From contig CANDQP010000020.1 of the NCBI GenBank assembly GCA_947388185.1, positions 1 through 35,829 of the forward strand: a stretch of 35,829 nt of DNA. Direction: 5' to 3'. The notes below the pieces were generated by a model. It was not told the origin of the DNA and did no database searches. It saw only the letters and a list, made by a program, of their open reading frames with translations. Below are positions 1 to 7,775 of the stretch, piece by piece (the stretch's first letter is position 1; the number at the start of each line of letters is the position of its first letter). This DNA is from an uncultured Dorea sp. (GTDB lineage Bacteria > Bacillota > Clostridia > Lachnospirales > Lachnospiraceae). The translations under genes were made by a program, and so were the position numbers.

Positions 1-329
1 TCATCCTGAGTCAGCGCGTCGCCCACATAGAAGCTTCTGTTGCAGGTGCCGGTGTAGCGTTCCTTGTGGATACAGTTGCCCTTGGCATCCTTCTCCTCCT
101 TCGTCATATCCTTATGGGCGGAGATTGTGAGGTATCCGTCCTTAAGATCAGCCTTGATGTCTTCCTTGGTATATCCCGGAAGCTCCATCTCTACCATATA
201 ATTGCCGTCCTTCTCATGAATATCCGTCTTCATGATCTGGGCAGATGTATGATCGTAGGAACGGCTAAAGAACGGATCGTTGAACATATCATCGAATAAA
301 TTGTTGAAACTTCTGTTTGCTAATAACAT
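1..329 (-). CDS. Hsp20/alpha-crystallin small heat-shock protein (partial, 3' end cut by window)
   Basis: ATP-independent holdase chaperone of the Hsp20 family, acting in the cytoplasm on unfolding proteins. About 109 residues are visible. They begin MLLANRSFNNLFDDMFNDPF, the usual short N-terminal arm of clostridial Hsp20 proteins. The alpha-crystallin domain follows with the ELPGYTKEDIKADLKDGYLTI stretch and a run rich in Lys and Glu (KDMTKEEKDAKG) before the CIHKERYTG strand. The C-terminal end, where an IxI motif is expected, lies outside the window. The ATG at 329 is preceded by AAGGAGG at good distance. A CIRCE-like operator and a sigma-A-type promoter lie upstream, so HrcA-controlled heat induction is likely. 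Family assignment is secure. Confidence 0.93.
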   Translation of the reverse strand, partial: MLLANRSFNNLFDDMFNDPFFSRSYDHTSAQIMKTDIHEKDGNYMVEMELPGYTKEDIKADLKDGYLTISAHKDMTKEEKDAKGNCIHKERYTGTCNRSFYVGDALTQD

Positions 330-414
330 AAATCATTCCTCCTTGAAAATCTTCTTATGGTTTATTATATCCCATAAGATATGAAAATTATTTATTGTTT
401 TATTTGCTATATAT

Positions 415-445
415 ATTATATAACACATATTGTTAGCAGAGTCAA
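415..445 (-). promoter_or_regulatory. Predicted sigma-A promoter of hsp20
   Basis: TTGACT at 440-445 and a TATATAAT stretch around 415-422 (17 bp to TATATA, 19 bp to TATAAT) read towards hsp20. The -35 box lies inside the CIRCE-like operator. The leader is then about 80 nt, very A+T-rich, and ends at the AAGGAGG site. Confidence 0.6.
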
Positions 446-459
446 TAGGTGAGTGCTAA
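433..459 (-). promoter_or_regulatory. CIRCE-like HrcA operator upstream of hsp20
   Basis: Read on the minus strand the site is TTAGCACTC, nine bases, then CTCTGCTAA. The first arm and the spacing equal the CIRCE consensus (TTAGCACTC-N9-GAGTGCTAA). The second arm matches 6 of 9 positions. It overlaps the -35 box of the hsp20 promoter, a place where HrcA would block transcription. Confidence 0.72.
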
Positions 460-486
460 AAAGTTAAAAAAAATATTACAATAGAA

Positions 487-521
487 GCAGGAGGCAGGTG
501 AATGATTCACTTGCCTCCTGC
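487..521 (-). terminator. Hairpin terminator after the XRE regulator
   Basis: A 16-bp stem with one G-T pair (arms 487-502 and 506-521, loop of three bases) begins 6 bases past the stop codon of the XRE gene. On the minus strand a T-rich run follows after a short gap (TTCTATTGTAATATTTTTTT). It separates the XRE gene from the hsp20 promoter. Confidence 0.55.
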
Positions 522-527
522 GCGTGT

Positions 528-878
528 CTAATTATTCAGTTCTTCGTCTTGTAGTTCCAGTAAGTGAAGATGTTTGAGCAGATCTTCCTGGGAGCGTGTA
601 GACAGACGGTAATATCTTACCAGCAGATTTTGTGCGTCAATTGAACCGGCACGGGATTCATCCAGAGATATGGAATCGAAATGCGTACCATCCAGAAGAT
701 AATCAACAGGTACATGAAAGAGGTTGGAGAATGCTACCAGCTTCTCATGGGAGGGCTGCCGGTTCTTCGTCTCATAACCGGCGATGGTAGAACGCGCAAC
801 ATTGATACGTTGTGCAACAAACTCCTGTGACATGTTATTTTTCTGCCGCAGAGCTTTTAGTTTTTCGGCGAATGCCAT
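528..878 (-). CDS. XRE-family helix-turn-helix transcriptional regulator
   Basis: 116-residue DNA-binding protein. Residues 1-65 form a typical Cro/CI-type HTH_3 domain: MAFAEKLKALRQKNNMSQEF gives the first helices, then VAQRINVARSTIAGYETKNR is the helix-turn-helix with recognition helix, followed by PSHEKLVAFSNLFHVPVDYLLDG. The C-terminal 50 residues (DAQNLLVRYYRLSTRSQEDLLKHLHLLELQ) look like a helical dimerisation tail. I chose the ATG at 878 because AAAGGAGG stands eight bases before it; the longer reading up to 1019 has no ribosome site and is low-quality sequence. The upstream region holds an extended -10-like TGGTAAAAT (911-919, minus) and two copies of a CGGCAC half-motif. The target is unknown; self-regulation is a guess. 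Confidence 0.85.
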   Translation of the reverse strand: MAFAEKLKALRQKNNMSQEFVAQRINVARSTIAGYETKNRQPSHEKLVAFSNLFHVPVDYLLDGTHFDSISLDESRAGSIDAQNLLVRYYRLSTRSQEDLLKHLHLLELQDEELNN

Positions 879-1052
879 GGTAAGAATTCCTCCTTTGTAT
901 ATTATGGAATATTTTACCAATTGTGGCAGAAAAGAACATACAATGTGCCGTAAGTAAACTGAAAGTGCCGAAAAGCAACATCCAGGCGCACGCGGCTCTG
1001 GAGAACAGGGTGGAGACAATGCCTGCCAATGCCTGGAACAGAACTGGACGAG

Positions 1053-1083
1053 GGACTGGTAAAATTCAATTTTACCAGTCCCC
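1053..1083. terminator. Strong hairpin downstream of the GH4 gene
   Basis: An almost perfect palindrome: GGGACTGGTAAAATT pairs with its complement around a single C at 1068, giving 15 bp. It lies 20 bases past the stop of the GH4 alpha-galactosidase. A clear T-tract is lacking on the minus side; on the plus side CTATTTTTATA follows. It may terminate or protect the 3' end of the galactosidase transcript. Confidence 0.5.
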
Positions 1084-1103
1084 CGCTATTTTTATAATAT
1101 AGT

Positions 1104-2429
1104 TTATCGGTAGTCTTTCATGTAATCACCGTGTGCCTCGATCAGTTCGTCGCACATGGCCTTGATATCCTTGATACTCAGCTCTGCAGCGGTATGCGGA
1201 TCCATCATGGCCGCCTGGTAGATCTTCTTCCTGTCTTTTGTCACGGCAGCTTCGATAGCCAGAAGCTGCGCACTGATATTGGAAGAATTCATTGCGGCTA
1301 ACTGTGTCGGAAGCTTGCCGACCGTCGTCGGATGTACGCCCGCCTTGTCAATATAGCATGGTACTTCCACACAGGCGTCTGCCGGAAGGTTCTCGATAAA
1401 TCCGTTGTTGATCACATTCCCGCCGATCTTATACGGCTGATCCGTCACAACAGCCTCCATGATGTAGGATGCATACTCGTGGCTTCTCTCATGGGTGATC
1501 TTCCCGTCATTGAGGATATCCGCTTTTTCCTTGTTCCATTTCTCGATCTGCTCGATACAGCGTCTCGGATATTCATCCAGAGGAATGTTGAATTCATCGA
1601 TCAGTTCAGGATATTTGGACTTAATATAGAACGGATTGTACTCTGCGTTGTGTTCGCTGGATTCCGTGCAGTAATATCCGAGATCGCGGATGTATTCCAG
1701 ACGGACCATATCCATATGCTTCTCGCCGGAGGTGTTCTTCGCCTCGGCGCGTTTCCTGATCTCCGGATATAAGTCGTTGCCGTCCTTGTCGCGGATATCT
1801 AACAGCCATCCCATATGGTTGATCCCGGCGATCAGTTCGGTTCTGCCTTCAAGCTTGTCCGCCATATCGAGCTCTTCCAGCAGGGTCTTGGAGCAGATCT
1901 GTACGCTGTGGCACAGGCCGACGGTCTTAACCTTCGTAAACCTCTGCAGATACCCTGTCAGCATCGCCATAGGATTAGAGTAATTCATGAATAATGCGTT
2001 CGGACACACTTCTTCGATGTCTCTCGCGAACTCCTCCAGAACAGGAATCGTACGCAGCGCACGCATAATACCGCCGATTCCAAGGGTATCAGCGATGGTC
2101 TGTCTCAGACCGTATTTTTTCGGAATCTCGAAATCAGAGATCGTGCAGGGGTCGTAGCCTCCTACCTGTATAGCGTTAACCACGAAATCCGCGTCCTTCA
2201 ATGCAGCTTTGCGGTTCTCCACACCCAGATAAGACTTGATGCATGCCCTGTCCTGATTAACATTGTGGTTGATGGCGTTCAGAATGATCTGTGAATCCTC
2301 CAGACGTTGTGCGTCAATATCATACAGCGCGATCTCGCTGCCGCACAGCGCCGGAGTACACATACAATCTCCCAGTACGTTCCGTGCAAATACAGTGCTT
2401 CCGGCTCCCATAAACGTAATTTTTGCCAT
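1104..2429 (-). CDS. melA: GH4-family alpha-galactosidase (MelA-like, NAD+/Mn2+-dependent)
   Basis: 441-residue cytoplasmic glycosidase that hydrolyses alpha-galactosides such as melibiose by the redox-elimination mechanism of family GH4, which needs NAD+ and a divalent metal. The N-terminus KITFMGAGSTVF (residues 3-14) is the Rossmann dinucleotide-binding loop. NYSNPM (149-154) and GLCHSVQ (171-177) carry the metal site, with Cys173 and probably His205 in INHMGW as ligands. The CHSVQ form and the length (family about 430-450) point to the MelA branch rather than phospho-glucosidases, and there is no PTS gene nearby. The start at 2429 has GGGAGGT nine bases upstream. It follows the GH36 gene by 31 bases in the same direction, so both are probably one operon driven from 4808-4835. 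Substrate range is inferred. Confidence 0.88.
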   Translation of the reverse strand: MAKITFMGAGSTVFARNVLGDCMCTPALCGSEIALYDIDAQRLEDSQIILNAINHNVNQDRACIKSYLGVENRKAALKDADFVVNAIQVGGYDPCTISDFEIPKKYGLRQTIADTLGIGGIMRALRTIPVLEEFARDIEEVCPNALFMNYSNPMAMLTGYLQRFTKVKTVGLCHSVQICSKTLLEELDMADKLEGRTELIAGINHMGWLLDIRDKDGNDLYPEIRKRAEAKNTSGEKHMDMVRLEYIRDLGYYCTESSEHNAEYNPFYIKSKYPELIDEFNIPLDEYPRRCIEQIEKWNKEKADILNDGKITHERSHEYASYIMEAVVTDQPYKIGGNVINNGFIENLPADACVEVPCYIDKAGVHPTTVGKLPTQLAAMNSSNISAQLLAIEAAVTKDRKKIYQAAMMDPHTAAELSIKDIKAMCDELIEAHGDYMKDYR

Positions 2430-2460
2430 AGTTCATTACCTCCCTTAGTATAAAAAATAT

Positions 2461-4752
2461 CTATTCATTTACTTTTTTGATCTCAAAGATCAACGAAGCA
2501 AAATCCATGCTCTTTCTTTTCAGCATATCCCTGTCAATCGGGATTCCGGCATACATAAGCTCTGTTCCGTATGCCTGATAGGTCTTCCTTGGATTATTAT
2601 CCGCTCTGATACCGTAAGCGGCTTCCAACTCAGGATTGAGCGGAGTGTCAGGCGTGGTATCATAGCTGACTTCATACAGGGTATCTTCGCACAGTCCCTT
2701 AAGCTTCAGACGGTACCAGGAAGCATTTACCCGGTTCAGACGTTGATAATATCCGGCAACTGCGGTCTGCTTGTCCTGGGAAACGACCATCCATGCGGTA
2801 TCGTTGCCGGCAAACGGGCTTAACAGACGGTAGAAGTCGCCGTCCACTTGGATCAGTTCACGGTATTCCTTCATGAACCGGATCTGTTCTTTTACCTGCT
2901 CGATCTCGTTATCCGACAGCAGGTTCAGGTCAAGTTCATAGCCGAAGGTGCCGAAGTAAGCTACATTTGCGCGTGTAGCTAAGGACGTCGTCCTGTGGAG
3001 CTGGTGGTTCGGTACTGCGGAAACGTGAGATCCCATGCTGACGATCGGATATACCATAGAAGTACCGTACTGGATCTTCGTCCGTTCGTTTGCGTCCGTG
3101 TCATCGCTTGACCAGGTCTGCGGAGCGAAATACAGCATGCCCGGGTCAAATCTTGCCCCGCCGCTTGCACAGGATTCAAACAGGATATCAGGGAACTCGG
3201 TTGTGAGACGCGTATACAGGTCATATACACCCAGCATATATCTGTGCATAACCATGCCCTGCTCAGAAGGAGCGGCGCCTCTGCTGTATGGTTCCGTCAT
3301 GTAGCGGTTCATATCCCACTTAATATAGGAAATAGAAGATTCCCGGATCACCTTCGAGATCATCTCGTGGATATAATCTACAACCTCTTTCCTTGAGAAA
3401 TCAAGAACATGCTGGTGGCGTGCATGGCTTTCAAACCTATCCGGAACGCCGATCAGCCAGTCAGGATGAGCACGGTAAAGATCGCTGTCCTTGTTCACCA
3501 TCTCAAGCTCTACCCAGAGACCGAATTTCAGTCCCAGTTCTTCCACCTTCCGGGACAGCCCTGAGATCCCGTCAGGTAATTTATCAAGGTTCACATACCA
3601 GTCGCCCAAGCCCCTGTAATCATCGTTACGCGCCCCAAACCATCCGTCGTCCAGAACGAACAGCTCTACGCCGACTTCTTTCGCTTTTCTGGCGATGTTC
3701 AGTATCTTTTCCTCGTTAAAGTCAAAATAAGTCGCTTCCCAGTTATTGAGAAGGATCGGACGAGCCTGATCTCTCCATTTGCCGCGCATCAGACGTGCAC
3801 GATAGAGTCTGTGATATACCTGGCTCATCTTATTAAGGCCCTGGTCGCTGTATACCATTACCACTTCCGGTGTCTGGAAAGATTCGCCCTGTTTTAATTC
3901 CCAGGCAAATCCTTCGGGATTGATACCCATGAGGATCCTTGTCATATCGAAGGTAGTTACCTCGGCCTGTGCAAGGAAATTACCGCTGTATACGAAACTG
4001 AATCCATACACTTCTCCCTGGAATTCTGTCGTATCAGGACGCTTGAGGGCAAGGAACGGATTGAACTCTGCGCCGCTGCAGGTTCCGTTAAGACCCTGGA
4101 CTCCCTGAATGCCAGTCTCCAGCTTCTTAGACTTAACATAACGCTCTCTTGACCATGCCCCGGAAAGATGCATCAGCTCGTAGTCCATATCGATGAATTC
4201 AACGCTGGCGCTTAAAGCGCGTTCCAGAACGATCTTCTCAGGACCTTTCTGTAAGAAACGGGCGCTTCTGGTAATTACCGGACAATTCTCATAGAGCGTA
4301 TAGGAGAGAGTAAGGTCAGTGTCTGTAACCTGATCATGCAGAGTAATCTCCAGAGTAGAAGCTTCTTCGTCACTCTCAACATAGGTTGCCGGAAGAGGTT
4401 CTAAGCTCTTCTTACCTGCAAATATACTGTGTGCAGCGTAAACATAGTTCGAGATCCGGCTTCCGTTCTCCTGAAGAACGGTAAATGCAGGGCTTCGATA
4501 GTCGCCTGTCCCGTATACAGGGTATTCCTGTCTGGTATAATGCATGGACAGCATACCTGGTTCCGGTACATTAATGGACATCTGGGAACGCATTCCCTCC
4601 TCGTGCATGTAGGAGAAATCCTCACGGTCCTTCAGTGCTTTTCCATAATACAGATTCTCTAACTGCCCATTTTCCATGATTCTGATCAGATAACTTACGT
4701 CCTTGTTTGTCAGATGAAATGTGTTTGTCTTTTCGTGAAATATTATTGCCAT
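2461..4752 (-). CDS. GH36-family alpha-galactosidase (raffinose/melibiose type)
   Basis: 763-residue retaining alpha-galactosidase acting on raffinose-family sugars and melibiose, without a signal peptide and so probably cytoplasmic. The layout is the usual one: N-terminal beta-sandwich (about 1-320), (beta/alpha)8 barrel (about 330-650) and C-terminal beta domain. Barrel motifs are LLNNWEATYF (334-343), LDDGWFG (367-373), KWDMNR with the nucleophile Asp480, SCASGGARFDPGMLY (527-541) and TWSSDDTDANER (546-557) with the acid/base Asp. Length fits bacterial GH36 enzymes (about 720-760). I start at 4752, where AGGAGG stands six bases before the ATG; a 30-residue upward extension to 4842 would cross the promoter. 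It is the first gene of the operon with the GH4 enzyme and is divergent from the AraC regulator. Confidence 0.93.
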   Translation of the reverse strand: MAIIFHEKTNTFHLTNKDVSYLIRIMENGQLENLYYGKALKDREDFSYMHEEGMRSQMSINVPEPGMLSMHYTRQEYPVYGTGDYRSPAFTVLQENGSRISNYVYAAHSIFAGKKSLEPLPATYVESDEEASTLEITLHDQVTDTDLTLSYTLYENCPVITRSARFLQKGPEKIVLERALSASVEFIDMDYELMHLSGAWSRERYVKSKKLETGIQGVQGLNGTCSGAEFNPFLALKRPDTTEFQGEVYGFSFVYSGNFLAQAEVTTFDMTRILMGINPEGFAWELKQGESFQTPEVVMVYSDQGLNKMSQVYHRLYRARLMRGKWRDQARPILLNNWEATYFDFNEEKILNIARKAKEVGVELFVLDDGWFGARNDDYRGLGDWYVNLDKLPDGISGLSRKVEELGLKFGLWVELEMVNKDSDLYRAHPDWLIGVPDRFESHARHQHVLDFSRKEVVDYIHEMISKVIRESSISYIKWDMNRYMTEPYSRGAAPSEQGMVMHRYMLGVYDLYTRLTTEFPDILFESCASGGARFDPGMLYFAPQTWSSDDTDANERTKIQYGTSMVYPIVSMGSHVSAVPNHQLHRTTSLATRANVAYFGTFGYELDLNLLSDNEIEQVKEQIRFMKEYRELIQVDGDFYRLLSPFAGNDTAWMVVSQDKQTAVAGYYQRLNRVNASWYRLKLKGLCEDTLYEVSYDTTPDTPLNPELEAAYGIRADNNPRKTYQAYGTELMYAGIPIDRDMLKRKSMDFASLIFEIKKVNE

Positions 4753-4774
4753 TTTATGCCTCCTGATTTTGTTG

Positions 4775-4804
4775 TTGAAAATCCCCTTAATTATCACGTA
4801 TAAT
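4775..4804 (+). promoter_or_regulatory. Promoter of the AraC-family regulator gene
   Basis: Plus strand: TTGAAA (4775-4780), 18 bp, TATAAT (4799-4804). Transcription would start near 4811, inside the opposing galactosidase promoter. The two promoters face each other, so each transcript runs through the other promoter. Confidence 0.6.
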
Positions 4805-4807
4805 AGT

Positions 4808-4835
4808 ATTATATGTCTGTATTTACAAATGTCAA
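4808..4835 (-). promoter_or_regulatory. Promoter of the GH36-GH4 operon
   Basis: Minus strand: perfect TTGACA (4830-4835), 16 bp, perfect TATAAT (4808-4813). The start point would be near 4801, giving a leader of about 48 nt to the GH36 start. An inverted repeat ACAAAT-N12-ATTTGT (4825-4848) covers the -35 region and could be an operator. Confidence 0.75.
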
Positions 4836-4869
4836 TACGCATATTTGTTTATAAAAAGGGGGCTGTTAT

Positions 4870-5787
4870 ATGGAATTTGAAGTAGGTTTTACTAATTCCG
4901 TACGATACAAGTGCCTGGAAGATCTTCAGAGACGTTCTGTAGATCTGTACCTGAGCTATTGTGGTATGGAAGATGTGGAATGCGGTCACCATTTTGGCCC
5001 ACACGTCCGCACTGAATATGTGATTCATCTTGTTACTAAGGGCAAAGGCACATTTCGCTGTGAAGATAGCCACTACGAATTGAGAGAGAACATGGCATTT
5101 CTTATCTATCCGGGTATGGACACGGAGTATGAAGCTGATGCAGAATGTCCATGGTCTTATGCCTGGATCGGATTTAACGGCGGGAAAGCACATACATGTG
5201 TAACCAATTCCGGTTTCATGCCCGAGAACCCTGTCATCTCTGTCCGCAATATGGATGTACTCTTTGAATGCGTCCAGCATATGCTGGACGCCCATCAGCT
5301 TACATATGCCAACGAATTGAAGCGATCCAGCGAATTGATGCGTTTCTTCAGTATCCTGATCGAGGATTATTCCGAAGAGAATCCGTCTCCCGGCCGAAGC
5401 GGTTATGACTATCCCTGTGCCGTCTATGTTGAACAGGCGATCGATTATATGCAGAAGCATTATGATCAGAAGATCAAGGTCAATGATCTGGCGGATTATA
5501 TCGGGATCAACCGCAGTTATCTCACCAATTCCTTCAGGAAGATTATGAATATGTCTCCGCAGAAGTTTCTGATCACACTCAGGCTTGACAAAGCCATATC
5601 GCTGCTTAGAGAGACTGCGCTTCCCATCCATACGATCTCTGCCCAGGTAGGGTATGATGATCCGCTGGCGTTCTCTAAGATGTTCAAGCAAAAATACGGT
5701 ATCAGCCCGTCAAACTTCCGGGATGCTCCGGAGAAGCTGATTCAGTATGAGAGTAAGAACGAGTATATGAGGTCTCTGTCTATTTAA
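4870..5787 (+). CDS. AraC-family transcriptional regulator of alpha-galactoside use (MsmR/RafR-like)
   Basis: 305-residue regulator. Residues about 15-165 form the cupin-like sugar-sensing domain, with the typical HLVTKGKGTFRCEDSHYELR and FLIYPGMDTEYEADAECPWSY stretches. Residues about 185-290 are the double helix-turn-helix AraC domain (KVNDLADYIGINRSYLTNSF, then ISAQVGYDDPLAFSKMFKQK and YGISPSNFRD). The ATG at 4870 has AGGGGG upstream at usual spacing. Divergent orientation to GH36 and the nearby sugar ABC transporter suggest it activates both when an alpha-galactoside is present, as MsmR does in streptococci; this role is inferred from family and position. A terminator hairpin ends the gene at 5794-5826. 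Confidence 0.88.
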   Translation: MEFEVGFTNSVRYKCLEDLQRRSVDLYLSYCGMEDVECGHHFGPHVRTEYVIHLVTKGKGTFRCEDSHYELRENMAFLIYPGMDTEYEADAECPWSYAWIGFNGGKAHTCVTNSGFMPENPVISVRNMDVLFECVQHMLDAHQLTYANELKRSSELMRFFSILIEDYSEENPSPGRSGYDYPCAVYVEQAIDYMQKHYDQKIKVNDLADYIGINRSYLTNSFRKIMNMSPQKFLITLRLDKAISLLRETALPIHTISAQVGYDDPLAFSKMFKQKYGISPSNFRDAPEKLIQYESKNEYMRSLSI

Positions 5788-5793
5788 AATACA

Positions 5794-5826
5794 GGGGTAG
5801 TCTTTAGAAGGCTACCCCGTTGTTTT
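5794..5826 (+). terminator. Terminator of the AraC gene (possibly bidirectional)
   Basis: GGGGTAGTCTT pairs with AAGGCTACCCC around a TAG loop (5794-5818), followed by GTTGTTTT. On the minus strand the same stem is followed by TGTATTTTAAA, so it may also end the permease operon that stops at 5896. Confidence 0.75.
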
Positions 5827-5895
5827 GCGCTGGTATACGGAAAATAGCCTGCGGCATATCCTCCGTGTTTTATTCAATTCTGTTTGTTATGGCGT

Positions 5896-6735
5896 TTATA
5901 GTTTTCCGCCGCTTGTAGCGATACCTTCAATAAACTGTTTCTGGAAGATGACGTAGATCACGATCATTGGGATACATGCGATCAGTGACGCTGCCATCAG
6001 TTCCGGGAACTTGGATACATACTGTCCCTGCATCTTAGCCAGAGCAGAAGAAAGAACCAACATATCCTTGTCTGTATTAACGATCATTGGCCACATCAGA
6101 TCCTTGAACGCGAACACTGCGGTGAAGATACCAAGTGCCACCATACTGGATCTTGTAAGCGGAGCCATGATGTAGAGGAAGGTCTGGCCGATATTACAGC
6201 CGTCCAGTCTTGCAGCCTCCTCCAGGTCATTTGGAAGTCCCATATACCCCTGACGGAGAAGGAATGTACCAAATGCGGTAACCATACCCGGGAATACCAG
6301 GGCGAAGATCGTATTCAGCATTCCAACCTTACTGATCATCAGGTATTGAGGAATGATGAAGATCTGTGCAGGCACCATCATCTGAAACAGAACCAGTGAG
6401 AAACAGGCGTCTCTTCCTTTGAAATGAAGGCGTCCAAAAGCATAACCTGCCATTGTCGCTGTCAGTACCGCGCATAATACACGGAAGAAGATCAACAGCA
6501 ATGTGTTCTTATACAGCATCAGGAAGTTCATGTTCTGCATTACGGCAGTGAAGGAATCCTTTCTCCATACTGTAGGGAAGATTACAAACGGGTCAACTGA
6601 AGTTGCTTCTGTTACTGATTTGAACGCGGTAAGGATCATCCAGATAAAAGGAATCAGCATCGTGATCGATACAAGGATCAATACAATATGTATAACGGCA
6701 GTAACGATTTTTTTATTTCTTTCCATACTATCCAT
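5896..6735 (-). CDS. Sugar ABC transporter permease, MalG/MsmG type
   Basis: 279-residue inner-membrane permease of the carbohydrate uptake transporter-1 (MalG) class, with six hydrophobic segments starting at VTAVIHIVLILVSITMLIPF. The conserved cytoplasmic EAA loop, which docks the ATPase, reads LEEAARLDGCNIGQTFLYIM followed by APL. GGKL at the very C-terminus is the usual MalG-type ending. AAAGGAGGG stands eight bases before the ATG at 6735 and overlaps the stop region of the MalF-type gene, so translation is probably coupled (15 bases between genes). It forms a heterodimer with the upstream permease. No ATP-binding gene is present; such systems often share one MsmK/MsmX-type ATPase encoded elsewhere. 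Confidence 0.93.
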   Translation of the reverse strand: MDSMERNKKIVTAVIHIVLILVSITMLIPFIWMILTAFKSVTEATSVDPFVIFPTVWRKDSFTAVMQNMNFLMLYKNTLLLIFFRVLCAVLTATMAGYAFGRLHFKGRDACFSLVLFQMMVPAQIFIIPQYLMISKVGMLNTIFALVFPGMVTAFGTFLLRQGYMGLPNDLEEAARLDGCNIGQTFLYIMAPLTRSSMVALGIFTAVFAFKDLMWPMIVNTDKDMLVLSSALAKMQGQYVSKFPELMAASLIACIPMIVIYVIFQKQFIEGIATSGGKL

Positions 6736-6750
6736 TCTGATTGCCCTCCT

Positions 6751-7650
6751 TTAATTGTAGAATACCCATTTCTTCTGGCCGATCATCTGGAATACCGTAA
6801 CGATCATGGTGATGATAAGCAGGAGAACGACGATTGTTGAACCGTAACCCATGTTCTTGTTAATGAACGCGTACTTATAGAATAAGTAAACCAAAGACTG
6901 CGTCTTATCAAGTGCAGGGTTCGATTTGTCCATTACCATGTACATCAGGTCGAATACCTGAAGGGCGCCGATTACACGTGTTACCAATACGAAGAAGATT
7001 GTAGGGGACAACAGCGGGATCGTGATATGGAAAAAGCTCTTAATACCGGTTGCACCGTCAATGGATGCCGCCTCATAATAGTCTCCCGGAATCTCCTGAA
7101 GACCGGATAAGAACAGAACCATGTTGTATCCAAGGATGGACCATACACCGATTACCGCAACCGCGAAAACAGCGATCTTAGGATCGGATACCCACTTAAC
7201 TTGTACGTGGAAAACGTTGTTGATCAGACCGAAATCGGAGTTGAATAACCATCTCCAAACCATGGCAACTGCCGCTGGTGCCGCAACCATAGGAAGGAAG
7301 ATGATCGTTCTGTATACGGAACGTCCCCGCATCTTCCTGTTCAGCAGAACCGCCAGAACAAGGGCAATCGCAATAGAAAACGGTACTTCAACAATTGCAT
7401 ATTTTAATGTGTTGATCAGAGACTGCCATACTTCAGAGTCTCCAAAAACCTTAGAATAATTTTCAAGTCCTACGAAAATATTTCCCTTTCCGAAATCACC
7501 GGTCTTAAAAAAGCTCTGATAGATCGTCTGGAATATAGGGATGATATTTAATATGATCAAACCGATGACTGTCGGAAGAATAAACAACCAACCCCATAGA
7601 AACTCACTCTTTTCCCTGCCTGTTTTCGCAGGTTTTCCGCTATTAGTCAT
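6751..7650 (-). CDS. Sugar ABC transporter permease, MalF/MsmF type
   Basis: 299-residue inner-membrane permease. The short N-terminal tail (MTNSGKPAKTGREKSEFLWG) leads into WLFILPTVIGLIILNIIPIF, the typical first helix of MsmF-like permeases, and five further helices. The EAA loop is YYEAASIDGATGIKSFFHIT, then IPLLSPT. A longer reading from a GTG at 7659 is open, but that GTG shares its first base with the AAGGAG ribosome site (7659-7664). The ATG at 7650 sits eight bases after the site and is the start I choose. It partners the MalG-type permease downstream and takes sugar from the lipoprotein encoded upstream. An intercistronic hairpin separates it from that gene. Confidence 0.92.
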   Translation of the reverse strand: MTNSGKPAKTGREKSEFLWGWLFILPTVIGLIILNIIPIFQTIYQSFFKTGDFGKGNIFVGLENYSKVFGDSEVWQSLINTLKYAIVEVPFSIAIALVLAVLLNRKMRGRSVYRTIIFLPMVAAPAAVAMVWRWLFNSDFGLINNVFHVQVKWVSDPKIAVFAVAVIGVWSILGYNMVLFLSGLQEIPGDYYEAASIDGATGIKSFFHITIPLLSPTIFFVLVTRVIGALQVFDLMYMVMDKSNPALDKTQSLVYLFYKYAFINKNMGYGSTIVVLLLIITMIVTVFQMIGQKKWVFYN

Positions 7651-7672
7651 TTGACTCACTCCTTTTTTTATA

Positions 7673-7696
7673 CGGGCAGATACGAAGATCTGCCCG
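7673..7696 (-). other. Intercistronic hairpin between binding-protein and permease genes
   Basis: A perfect 9-bp stem (CGGGCAGAT with its complement, loop of six) in the 125-base gap between the solute-binding protein and the permease. On the minus strand it is followed by TATAAAAAAAGG, not by T residues, so it is not a normal terminator. Such hairpins often protect the 3' end of the abundant binding-protein mRNA. Confidence 0.55.
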
Positions 7697-7775
7697 CAGT
7701 GTTTGTGTCATAAAATGTTAGAAAAGCTATCAATGACAGTTTTGGATGCCGCAGCATCAATCCCCCAATATGTGA

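Noticed and set aside
835..1029. Short readings upstream of the XRE gene
   Set aside because: No ribosome sites, overlap with the XRE leader, no similarity pattern; treated as non-coding.
4849..5691. 280-residue minus-strand reading opposite the AraC gene
   Set aside because: Shadow of the AraC gene; no ribosome site and no recognisable domain.
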